Below are positions 16,026 through 23,905 of a stretch of DNA of 64,000 bases, in pieces. The DNA comes from JALNYB01 sp963676235. Its GTDB lineage: Archaea; Thermoplasmatota; Thermoplasmata; Methanomassiliicoccales; Methanomethylophilaceae. Below the pieces are notes generated by a model. That model ran no database searches, was not told the DNA's origin, and saw only the letters and a program-made list of their open reading frames with translations. Position 1 is the first letter of the stretch; each line of letters starts with the position of its first letter. Location: positions 124,001-188,000 of the forward strand of contig OY781044.1 in NCBI GenBank assembly GCA_963676235.1, given 5' to 3'. The translations under genes were made by a program, and so were the position numbers.

Positions 16026-18020
16026 TTACCGAGTTAGAGTTTTAAAACGGATTAACTCCAACGTGGCATCAGAATTACCATTTTCAAATGCAAATTTCAA
16101 GTACTCATAATATTTGTTTTTATCGATTTCTACGCCTAATCCTTCTTTATACATCATAGCGATTTTATATGATGCCGTTGCATTCCCATTTAACGATGCA
16201 CGTTCAAAATAATGGAATGCTTTATCAATATCTCTCTCAACACCGATACCTTTGAGATAAATATCTCCGAGAGCAACCTGTGCATTTAGGTTGTTACAAT
16301 CCGCCGATATCGATAACCATTTTATTGCTGTATCCATGTTGATTTTAGATATTTTATCCCTATATTGCATTCCTAGCTTATACATAGCAAGAGGTGAGTT
16401 CAGTAATGCTGCCCGTTCATACATAATTTCGCTATCACTATTATTAAAGGTTACATTCTTTAAAATGTCTCCTGCCAAAATCTGATAACTCAAATATGAT
16501 GAACATGAAAAAATACGGAACCATTTTTTCGATTCTTCTGAATCGATATCGACCCCTATACCATCACGATACATAATAGCGACTTGGTATTGTGCCTTGG
16601 TATTGCCTGTTTTTGCCGATTGTAAATACCACTTAAAGGATTCTATCTCATTTTCTTCAGATTTATTTCCAGATAATAATATCTCTGCTAAAACTAACTG
16701 AGCCTTTGAATACCCTGACTCTGCAGCGCCCCTTAACATCTTTGTATAAGAATCAAAATCCGTCTTAGTACCTATACCATCACGATACATGATCGCAGTT
16801 TGATATTTAGCATTCAGATTACCTTTATTGGCAGACGATAGGAACCAATTGAATGCCTCTTCACGATCCTTTTCGTTCCAAGCAGTCTTTAGAAGCAAAT
16901 CTGCATACCTATACTCATTCACAGGATTGCCCTCTTCTGCTAATCTCTTAAAAAAGTAAAGAACCTCTTCTCTGTCAGAATCGATATCAAAACCCACCAA
17001 AGATGCGACCTTGATGCGGGCGTCATTATTACCTTTGTCGGCAGCCATCTGATAATACTGTATAGCGGCCATAGTGTCCTCTTCGGTACCGATGCCGTCG
17101 AACAACATATCAGCATACTCGACCTGTGCCTGAATATGCCTCTGCTCCGCTGCCTTTTCCATCCATTTGAAAGCGATAACAGAATCAGCCTCTACGCCTT
17201 TTCCATCCCTATACATACATGCCAATCTATATTGAGAATCAATAACTCCGGCTTCTGCAAGTTCAGAGGTTATATCAAAAGACTCGGTCATCTCCCGACG
17301 ATAATGCTCACAAATCACTTTAGCAACACCACTTTCTCTAACCTTACCATCCTCTATCCATATGGCCTTACTGCACATCTCAGTTATGCTACTGATTGAA
17401 TGAGACACAATCAATATCGTCTTTCCGTTCTTAGCTGCATTTCTAAAATGCTCAGCTGCCTTTGCAGAAAATGAAACGTCCCCCACACTAAGAATCTCAT
17501 CCACCAAGAATATATCTGCATCAACATTGACCATTATCGCATACGCTAGTCTGCCGATCATACCGGAGGAATACGTTCTTAACGGGTTATCAATATACTC
17601 GCCAATACCAGAATAATCAATTATACTATCGAGTCTATTTTGGATCTCACCTTTACTAAAACCATACATAGCTCCTTTTAGAAAAATATTTTCCCTTCCA
17701 GTCATATCAGGATGGAATCCCATCCCTAATTCCAAAATGCTGGCTATCTTTCCATTAACATTCACTATACCTGAATCAGGTTCGAGAATACGAGATATGA
17801 TCTTTAATAGAGTACTCTTGCCTGATCCATTCCTTCCCAGTATGCCTATCACTTCTCCTTTCCTTACATTGAAAGAAATGTCATCCAACACAATATGATC
17901 TTTAGAGTTCCCCATTGGTTTTAATGATAACAAACGTTTGTGATTCTGATCTACAGTAACCTTTGACCTGAATGATTTAGTCAAATTCTTTATCTCTATA
18001 GCAATTTTATCATTCATCAT
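16026..18020 (-). CDS. Polysaccharide ABC exporter ATPase (Wzt/TagH type) fused to Sel1 repeats, 3' end altered by an IS
   Basis: Residues 1-245 are an ABC ATPase of the Wzt/TagH/RfbB export group: Walker A GRNGSGKST (62-70), the family-typical ELGMGFHPDMTGRENI, signature YSSGM (150-154), Walker B IFLVDEILSVGD (170-181) and the switch histidine in IVSHS (207). Residues ~255-660 are eleven Sel1-like (TPR-type) repeats of ~36 residues (for example NLNAKYQTAIMYRDGIGT) plus the beginning of a twelfth. Wzt proteins usually carry a glycan-binding beta domain here, so the helical-repeat tail is unusual and may bind a protein partner. The last codons (T-L-T-R-stop) lie in the terminal repeat of the insertion sequence, so the original C-terminus has been replaced. 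The gene follows its permease with a four-base overlap. Confidence 0.85.
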   Translation of the reverse strand: MMNDKIAIEIKNLTKSFRSKVTVDQNHKRLLSLKPMGNSKDHIVLDDISFNVRKGEVIGILGRNGSGKSTLLKIISRILEPDSGIVNVNGKIASILELGMGFHPDMTGRENIFLKGAMYGFSKGEIQNRLDSIIDYSGIGEYIDNPLRTYSSGMIGRLAYAIMVNVDADIFLVDEILSVGDVSFSAKAAEHFRNAAKNGKTILIVSHSISSITEMCSKAIWIEDGKVRESGVAKVICEHYRREMTESFDITSELAEAGVIDSQYRLACMYRDGKGVEADSVIAFKWMEKAAEQRHIQAQVEYADMLFDGIGTEEDTMAAIQYYQMAADKGNNDARIKVASLVGFDIDSDREEVLYFFKRLAEEGNPVNEYRYADLLLKTAWNEKDREEAFNWFLSSANKGNLNAKYQTAIMYRDGIGTKTDFDSYTKMLRGAAESGYSKAQLVLAEILLSGNKSEENEIESFKWYLQSAKTGNTKAQYQVAIMYRDGIGVDIDSEESKKWFRIFSCSSYLSYQILAGDILKNVTFNNSDSEIMYERAALLNSPLAMYKLGMQYRDKISKINMDTAIKWLSISADCNNLNAQVALGDIYLKGIGVERDIDKAFHYFERASLNGNATASYKIAMMYKEGLGVEIDKNKYYEYLKFAFENGNSDATLELIRFKTLTR

Positions 18021-18802
18021 AATCTCTCCGCAAATTTACCTTTCAATCTATTGAAAACAAAAAGCCCTGTTATAAATAACGACACTGATAATAAACAGCA
18101 AATCCCAAACTGCAACATATTTGGTACATGATGATAATAAAGAATATCATGATATGTCATTATGTAATATGCAAATGGATTAAAAAGTATGATGTATTTT
18201 AGTAATCCTGTTACTCCTTCAACCAAATAAAATACAGGAGTGACCCAAAAAATTATTCTAGAGATGGCTTCCACAAAATATTGAACATCCCTTACATACA
18301 CTGTGACCGCAGAAAGGATCAGAACATATCCAACCACGAACACAGCAGAAAGTACCAACAATATTGGTAAAAACAACAAGGCTGGAATATAAAAAGGATA
18401 TCCTGACAAAAACATAAGACTAATGACCACAGAATAAGCTATAATCATTGTAACAAATGTACTGATAACCTGGGACAGGACTATTATTTCCCTCGGAAAA
18501 TACATCTTCTTAATTGTAGCAGCATTTAACACGAGGCATCCTGAACCCTGACCCATATTATGTTGAAAAAATGAAAATGGAAACATACCAACACATAGAT
18601 ATACCCAATAATTGTCAATTTCTCTCTGCATTATACCTGTGAACACAACATAAAAAATTGTAATCATGATTACAGGCGTGACAAAATGCCAAGCAAATCC
18701 CAAATAAGAATTCTTGTATTTTCCTTTCAGATTCCTAACTACCATAGAATATAGAATATTCTTATTTTCGTACACCTCTTTTAAAGAGCCAACGATTCCC
18801 AT
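18017..18802 (-). CDS. Polysaccharide ABC exporter permease (Wzm/TagG type)
   Basis: A 261-residue ABC-2 family membrane protein with about six hydrophobic segments. The N-terminus MGIVGSLKEVYENKNILYSM followed by VVRNLKGKYKNSYLGFAWH is characteristic of the TagG/RfbA/Wzm group, in which an amphipathic N-terminal helix precedes the first membrane segment. The SAVTVYVRDVQYFVEAISRI block and a PVFYL motif near the C-terminal half are also family features. It overlaps the ATPase gene by four bases and forms with it a two-component exporter for a finished, lipid-linked glycan. This is the obvious partner of the Galf glycan locus 8 kb away. A TATA-like ttatataata lies about 30 bp before the start, implying a very short leader. 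Confidence 0.88.
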   Translation of the reverse strand: MGIVGSLKEVYENKNILYSMVVRNLKGKYKNSYLGFAWHFVTPVIMITIFYVVFTGIMQREIDNYWVYLCVGMFPFSFFQHNMGQGSGCLVLNAATIKKMYFPREIIVLSQVISTFVTMIIAYSVVISLMFLSGYPFYIPALLFLPILLVLSAVFVVGYVLILSAVTVYVRDVQYFVEAISRIIFWVTPVFYLVEGVTGLLKYIILFNPFAYYIMTYHDILYYHHVPNMLQFGICCLLSVSLFITGLFVFNRLKGKFAERL

Positions 18803-19046
18803 ACAATATCAAATATAGGACTGCTTCTTATTATATAACATATGTCTTGACGATTGTGTTTGTACTTCACATTCCTTAGATCCCGTTGCTTTGCATACCG
18901 TGTACATAATCTTCACAAAAATAAATAAAACCATCCAAAATATGTCGTATGTTTTCAATTATTTTCAAAATACCCTATATAAAAGCCTTATGAAAAACAT
19001 CATATAATACATAGAATACTTGGTCTGACATTCATTCCGAGAATCA
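18803..19046. promoter_or_regulatory. Spacer holding the ABC exporter promoter and the metal-ATPase 3' end
   Basis: The 244 bp lies upstream of the exporter operon and downstream of the P-type ATPase, both on the minus strand. Read on the minus strand, a TATA-like ttatataata sits about 30 bp before the permease ATG. T-rich tracts nearer 18950-19000 could end ATPase transcription. No convincing open frame was found. Confidence 0.4.
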
Positions 19047-20966
19047 TCATCCCGACATCTCTTCACGATATTTCTTCATAATCTCTACATTATTATTCTC
19101 CGAGGGCCTCAAATAGATGAGGAGCAACGCAGAATTCACAACTACCAGCACAGACCCTACATTGTGTATCAGAGCACCGCCGATAGGGCCTATTGTTCCC
19201 AGCATCGCCAATGCTACTGCAAAGAAATTCCAAAACATCGAGAATACTATATTCAAACCGATCTTTGACATCGTCTTCTTGGAAAGCATCTGAAGGAACG
19301 GGATCTTACCAAGATCGTCACCCACCAGTATCATATCCGCGGCATCTACGGCAATACCGCTTCCTGTACCGCCCATCGCTATTCCCACCCATGCTCTCTT
19401 CAACGCAGGTGCATCGTTGACACCGTCTCCCACCATGCAGACATGGAAACCTTCCGACTGACGCTCGACTATCGCTTTCATCTTGTCTTCTGGAGTGCAA
19501 TTCGCCTTCACTTCTGTTATATCGATCTTGTCTGCAACGTATGATGCTGCATATTCATTGTCACCCGTGAGAAGCATGCATTCTGCTCCGAAAGATCTGA
19601 TATCCTCGATCGTATCGCCAATACCTTTGCGTAAAACATCTGAAAGGACCGCATATCCGACGGCCTTACCATCTATCGCCACGAATATGAAAATGAATCC
19701 TTTTTTGCTGCATTCTTCCATCATCTCGATTATATTATCCGGAACGGCTATTCCTGCCTCCGACATCGAAGCCTGTTTTCCCACGAGGACCTTCTTTCCG
19801 GATACCGTTGCAGATATGCCGCTGCCTGCTTTCATCTCAAAATCCGACGGATGATCGGGCTCTCTGTTGAATCTGCTCCTATAACTGCTGACGACAGCCT
19901 TTCCAAGCGGATGCTCGGAACGCATCTCTGCAGACGCAACATAACTGAAAACATCATCATCGGTCAACTCGTTAACGAAACTTCTGATCTCGGATACCGT
20001 GGGTTTTCCTGTTGTCAATGTTCCAGTCTTATCGAAAACGACCAGATCGACATGCGACATCTTCTCCAATCCATCCCCGTTGCGGATCAGTATCCCATGC
20101 TTGGCCGCGTTCCCCATGGCGGCTACGATGGCTGTAGGTGTCGCGAGAATGAATGCGCAAGGACAGAATACTATCATCACCGTGACCGCGCGTTCTGCAC
20201 TTCCGGAAAGAACGTATGTGGTAAGTGCCAGAGCAGCCACTATTACAACAAGATATGATGCCCATCTATCTGCCAAACGGACTATCTCGGTCTTATCCGC
20301 ATCCGCAGAATCGACCATTGATGTCATCCTCTGCAACGAAGAATCGGCACTGAGTTCTGTGGAGATCATATAGAAGGTGCCCATCTGATTTATCGTCCCG
20401 CTGTAAACAGGGTCTCCGACCTTCTTATCCACCGGCATGGACTCCCCTGTTATCACTGCCTGATCTATGGAAGTGGTGCCCGAAGAGACCTTACCATCCA
20501 CCGGTATGACCTCTCCCGCCAGGATCATCATCATCTCTCCGACACGTATCTCTTCGGAAGGGACGATGCATTCCTTACCGTCACGTACCACCCTTCCGGT
20601 CCTAGGGATCATTTTGATCAGTTTCTCTATGCCTGCATTCGATCTTGCAGCAGAATAGTCTTCAAGGAGGCCGCCTATTGCCATTATGAATGCGACTTCG
20701 CCTGCAGCGAAGTATTCGCCCAATGCGATGGATGCAATGATCGCCATGGCAACGAGCACGTCTGCTTTGATGTCGAATCTGGTGACCACCCCGGTGATCG
20801 CATCTATGAAGATAGGTGCACCGCATAGCATTATTGCGATCCATGCGGGATCGATGATCATGCTATCACCGTAGAAGAATGATACGATCAATGATGCTGC
20901 AGATATCATCAGAAATAATGTGCAACGCTTCAGATCATCCTTTAAGAAATCTATGACCGCAGACAT
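19047..20966 (-). CDS. Heavy-metal translocating P1B-type ATPase, no N-terminal metal-binding domain
   Basis: A 639-residue integral membrane pump that exports a soft or transition metal by ATP hydrolysis. Motifs in order: TGES (173-176) in the actuator domain, CPC (268-270) in the metal-binding membrane helix, phosphorylation motif DKTGTLT (Asp312), the P1B-specific HP (352-353) and the hinge GDGVNDAPAL. The last membrane segments end GALIHNVGSVLVVVNSALLL, which resembles the zinc/cadmium/lead or cobalt groups more than copper pumps, but metal choice is uncertain. There is no heavy-metal-associated CxxC domain; the protein starts directly with membrane helices. It stands alone, apparently monocistronic, with a TATA-like box overlapped by a short inverted repeat about 50 bp upstream. 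Confidence 0.92.
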   Translation of the reverse strand: MSAVIDFLKDDLKRCTLFLMISAASLIVSFFYGDSMIIDPAWIAIMLCGAPIFIDAITGVVTRFDIKADVLVAMAIIASIALGEYFAAGEVAFIMAIGGLLEDYSAARSNAGIEKLIKMIPRTGRVVRDGKECIVPSEEIRVGEMMMILAGEVIPVDGKVSSGTTSIDQAVITGESMPVDKKVGDPVYSGTINQMGTFYMISTELSADSSLQRMTSMVDSADADKTEIVRLADRWASYLVVIVAALALTTYVLSGSAERAVTVMIVFCPCAFILATPTAIVAAMGNAAKHGILIRNGDGLEKMSHVDLVVFDKTGTLTTGKPTVSEIRSFVNELTDDDVFSYVASAEMRSEHPLGKAVVSSYRSRFNREPDHPSDFEMKAGSGISATVSGKKVLVGKQASMSEAGIAVPDNIIEMMEECSKKGFIFIFVAIDGKAVGYAVLSDVLRKGIGDTIEDIRSFGAECMLLTGDNEYAASYVADKIDITEVKANCTPEDKMKAIVERQSEGFHVCMVGDGVNDAPALKRAWVGIAMGGTGSGIAVDAADMILVGDDLGKIPFLQMLSKKTMSKIGLNIVFSMFWNFFAVALAMLGTIGPIGGALIHNVGSVLVVVNSALLLIYLRPSENNNVEIMKKYREEMSG

Positions 20967-21016
20967 TTTTATTCAAAACATCTAAAACTGTTTCGTAGAT
21001 TTAAGACTATTTCTTA

Positions 21017-21035
21017 TATGCTGGCACTTTGCATA
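21017..21035 (-). promoter_or_regulatory. Promoter with possible operator of the metal ATPase
   Basis: On the minus strand the sequence catataagaaa (about 21012-21022) is a plausible archaeal TATA box ~50 bp before the ATPase ATG. It is overlapped by an inverted repeat, tatgc (21017-21021), nine bases, gcata (21031-21035). A metal-responsive repressor could bind here; no regulator gene is in the window, so this is speculative. Confidence 0.35.
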
Positions 21036-21167
21036 CTTTTTTAAAAAGGTTATTATTCACATACTATCAATCCAAAAATAGTAACATTCCGTACCATCTT
21101 TCTGCATAACTTATGTTGGCTCACACACAAAAGAAATTATCCTAAACAAACAACAATATGATGTTAT

Positions 21168-21490
21168 CTACACATCGATCATGACCTGTTCGGAATATCT
21201 ACGACCTGCAATTCTATTCCAAAATCTTTCAAACGATCCACGGCGGAGATTATTTGATCCTTCATATCCGCATCATACCAGATTTTTTATTTAGATCTTG
21301 TATGATATAAACATCTGAAGCAGTGAAAAAACATTGCATGGATTTCATCGATGCTTTTCATTTATCATACAGACTAGCACATCTTGATCGAAGGCTGTAT
21401 CTCCTCTTGGAGCCACATATATGTTATTATGTACCGCTTTTCTGGCCTGTCTGCCTGTATGTTCATATATATTCAAGCTTGAATCGTTTC
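21168..21490 (-). pseudogene. Probable degraded small gene between hemD and the metal ATPase
   Basis: Three protein-like pieces lie in order in different minus-strand frames. Around 21480-21360 one reads EHTGRQARKAVHNNIYVAP, then RGDTAFDQDVLVCMINEKHR, then a stop. Around 21350-21280 another reads MQCFFTASDVYIIQDLNKK. Around 21265-21170 the last reads YDADMKDQIISAVDRLKDFG, then IELQVVDIPNRS and a stop. The character of the pieces (mixed charged and hydrophobic, helix-strand pattern) suggests a ~105-residue protein broken by frameshifts. I do not recognise the family. Chance open frames are the alternative. Confidence 0.35.
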
Positions 21491-21507
21491 GTATGATTGA
21501 ACATCCC

Positions 21508-22287
21508 TTACTGTTCCGATGATAATTTTATCTTGATAGCTTCAAGCATATCTTTGAATGTGGTCTTTTCAGGAATGATATCGGGGATCCTTCCCAACTC
21601 CTCCAATCTCATCGCGGTCGGACCTCCGATCGCCGCGACATGCGTTTGACCGAGGATGAACTTTGAATCCTCAGCACCGTATTTGGCTGCAAGATCCGAA
21701 AGGAACGTTTCCGCAGACATGGGACTTGTGAATGCCATGACGTCCAATTCGCCTTTCTTCAGACATTCCATTATGGCATCCGACTGTTCCGTCTCACCGA
21801 CGGCCTTCAGTTTGTATGCCGCGAATTCTTTTACTTTGGCACCGTTCGATTCCAATCCGTCTAGAAGCACTTTTGAACCCTTATCGGAACGTATCAGAAG
21901 CACGGTTTTTCCTTTTGCATCGTTCTTCAAAAGATCGATGAGCCCGTACGAGCTGTAATCCTCCGGTTCTGAATCCACACGAACGTTTGCTCTTCTCAGC
22001 GCCTCGGTCGTGTTGGAACCTATGGATACCACTCTGACCTTGCATAGAAGCTCAGGTAATCCTGCACCGTAGACGCGCGTACATTCCTCGACCGCTGTCG
22101 CGGAACCGACGATGACGATATCTATCTCGCCGCATCTGATCTGTTCCTCTGCCCTTAGAAACTCCTCTGCATCACCGTCCATGATCTCGAGAGACGGTGC
22201 CGCTAAGACCTTGAATCCCATGGATTCCGCTAATTCGACCGATTCCTCCAGCCTTTTGGCGGGACGGGTGAATGCAACCGTGATCAT
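21508..22287 (-). CDS. hemD: Uroporphyrinogen-III synthase
   Basis: A 259-residue enzyme that closes hydroxymethylbilane to uroporphyrinogen III with inversion of ring D. The family is poorly conserved, but the start ITVAFTRPAKRLEESVELAE, the block DIVIVGSATAVEE, the LLIRSDKGSKVLLDGLESNG segment, DVMAFTSPMSAETFL and the C-terminal HVAAIGGPTAMRLEELG follow the two-lobed HemD pattern. Position confirms it: last gene of an operon containing hemA, hemB, hemL, hemC and the uroporphyrinogen-III methylase, and its start overlaps the methylase stop by four bases. Confidence 0.92.
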   Translation of the reverse strand: MITVAFTRPAKRLEESVELAESMGFKVLAAPSLEIMDGDAEEFLRAEEQIRCGEIDIVIVGSATAVEECTRVYGAGLPELLCKVRVVSIGSNTTEALRRANVRVDSEPEDYSSYGLIDLLKNDAKGKTVLLIRSDKGSKVLLDGLESNGAKVKEFAAYKLKAVGETEQSDAIMECLKKGELDVMAFTSPMSAETFLSDLAAKYGAEDSKFILGQTHVAAIGGPTAMRLEELGRIPDIIPEKTTFKDMLEAIKIKLSSEQ

Positions 22288-23027
22288 TGAAGATTCCCGA
22301 GTTTATCGTGAAGCGTGGCGACGCTTCCTATCACTATTATTCCAGGAGCGCCCATCTTCTCTTTGTCGATGGTCTCCTTCATCCATGCGACCGTGGTGGT
22401 AGCTACCTTCTGCTCGGGCGTGGAACCGCTTGTGATGATAGCAACCTGAGTATCCGGAGACATTCCGCCTTTGATGAGCTCTTTGGATATGTTGTCCGCA
22501 TTCCCTATACCCATCAGGATGACGATCGTGCCGTGTCCGTTCACCAGAGACCTCCAATTGATGCGGTCTTTATCGCGATCTCCTTTCTCGTGACCTGTGA
22601 TGAATGTGACCAACGGTGCATGATCCCTGTGCGTCACCGGTATGCCTGCCAATTCCGGAACGGATATCGCCGAGGATATTCCCGGTACAACGTGCACTTC
22701 GATCTCTTCCGCCCTGAGTTCCGCGACCTCTTCCGCGCCTCTTCCGAACATGAACGGGTCTCCTCCTTTGAGACGGACGACGTTCTTGCCCTCTTTTGCT
22801 AGTTTCACCAGAAGCTCGTTGGTCTGTTTCTGGGTCAGAGTGTGATTCCCGCCTCTCTTTCCGGCATCGATCAATTCTGCATCAGGCTTGCAGACCTTCA
22901 TGACATCATGATTCGCCAATGCATCATACACGACAACATCTGCGACCTTGAGCAATTCCATTCCCTTTATGGTCATGAGTCCTGGATCTCCGGGACCCGC
23001 GCCTACCAAATATACAACTCCGGTCAT
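22284..23027 (-). CDS. cobA: Uroporphyrinogen-III C-methyltransferase (SUMT)
   Basis: A 247-residue SAM-dependent methylase that adds methyl groups at C2 and C7 of uroporphyrinogen III to make precorrin-2. The N-terminal VYLVGAGPGDPGLMTIKG is the SAM-binding signature of the tetrapyrrole methylases. VVRLKGGDPFMFGRGAEEV is the second diagnostic motif, followed by VVPGISSAISVPELAGIPVTHR. It is a stand-alone CobA-type protein (not fused to CysG); the dehydrogenase step is supplied by the first gene of the operon. It overlaps hemC and hemD by four bases each. Precorrin-2 commits flux to siroheme, cobamide and F430 rather than classical protoheme. Confidence 0.95.
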   Translation of the reverse strand: MTGVVYLVGAGPGDPGLMTIKGMELLKVADVVVYDALANHDVMKVCKPDAELIDAGKRGGNHTLTQKQTNELLVKLAKEGKNVVRLKGGDPFMFGRGAEEVAELRAEEIEVHVVPGISSAISVPELAGIPVTHRDHAPLVTFITGHEKGDRDKDRINWRSLVNGHGTIVILMGIGNADNISKELIKGGMSPDTQVAIITSGSTPEQKVATTTVAWMKETIDKEKMGAPGIIVIGSVATLHDKLGNLQ

Positions 23028-23905
23028 AGTTTCAAATCCTGTATTTTTCCTATAAGATAATCAGCGATCCTCTTCAGATCCTCTGATGTATGATCTACCG
23101 GAATGACGACTGAAAGCCGTCTCGGCTCAACTGTGAATGAGAAAGATACTCCCTTTACAAAGTATCCGTTGTTCTTAAACTTGACATTGATACCGACGGG
23201 AGAGGAGCAGCCTGCACCCATGTACCTCATTATCGCACGCTCTATCTCCACTGCCTTGCGTGTTTTGGCATCATCGATCTCTTTCAGAAGCGCCAATGTC
23301 GCCTCGTCATCATTCCTGCATTCCACCGCTATGGCACCTTGTGCCGGTGCCGGTATGAACACATCGGGATCCAAGATGAACATCGGCCTGTCTATTCCCA
23401 TACGGTCCAATCCTGCCTTTGCGAGGATTATCGCATCGCATTCCCCTGCGTCCAATTTTGCCAATCTGGTATGAATATTGCCGCGCAGGGGCTTGGTCTG
23501 AAGATCTGGCCTTATCGATTTCAATTCGGCTTCTCTGCGCACGGATGCCGTCCCAACCGTAGATCCGATCGGAAGATCCTCCAATGAACACGGGAGAATC
23601 ACATCCTCGACGGAATTCCTGGGAAGTATCGCACCTATTGCGATACCCGGAACCGTATCGATAGGTATATCCTTGAGAGAATTCACCGAGACGTCGATCT
23701 CCTTCCTCAGGATGGCATCATCCAATTCTTTGACGAATGCCCCGATGTTGTTCAATTCATTTAGCGGTGAAGTGAGGTCTATGTCCCCGAGGGATTTCAT
23801 TCCGACGACCTTGAATTCCGTCTCGGGCCTGAATCTCTTCACGCGATCCATGAACATCTCGGTCTGTTTCATCGCGAGTTTGCTTTCCCTGGACCCTATT
23901 ATCAT
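23024..23905 (-). CDS. hemC: Hydroxymethylbilane synthase (porphobilinogen deaminase)
   Basis: A 293-residue enzyme that links four porphobilinogens into hydroxymethylbilane. It begins MIIGSRESKLAMKQTE, the usual opening. It carries SVNSLKDIP, the GTASVRREAELKSIRPDL cofactor/substrate loop, PLRGNIHTRLAKLDAGECDA, and the dipyrromethane cofactor cysteine in YMGAGCSSPVG (Cys233). Length is typical of archaeal and bacterial forms. It overlaps hemL upstream and cobA downstream by four bases each, so translation is coupled through the operon. Confidence 0.96.
   Translation of the reverse strand: MIIGSRESKLAMKQTEMFMDRVKRFRPETEFKVVGMKSLGDIDLTSPLNELNNIGAFVKELDDAILRKEIDVSVNSLKDIPIDTVPGIAIGAILPRNSVEDVILPCSLEDLPIGSTVGTASVRREAELKSIRPDLQTKPLRGNIHTRLAKLDAGECDAIILAKAGLDRMGIDRPMFILDPDVFIPAPAQGAIAVECRNDDEATLALLKEIDDAKTRKAVEIERAIMRYMGAGCSSPVGINVKFKNNGYFVKGVSFSFTVEPRRLSVVIPVDHTSEDLKRIADYLIGKIQDLKL

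Larger units (their letters stand above)
14375..16041 (+). mobile_element. Apparently intact IS4/IS1634-type insertion sequence with 28-bp terminal inverted repeats
   Basis: The element is bounded by inverted repeats at 14375-14402 and 16014-16041. Aligned (one reversed), they agree at 24 of 28 positions: 14 identical outer bases (aactctaactcggt), a variable middle, then 8 identical inner bases (gggtataa). It contains one full transposase gene (14509-16011), ending two bases before the right repeat. The flanks are A/T-rich and I could not define the target duplication. The right end lies inside the 3' end of the ABC ATPase gene and replaces its original stop. This is the youngest-looking element of the cluster. 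Confidence 0.85.
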
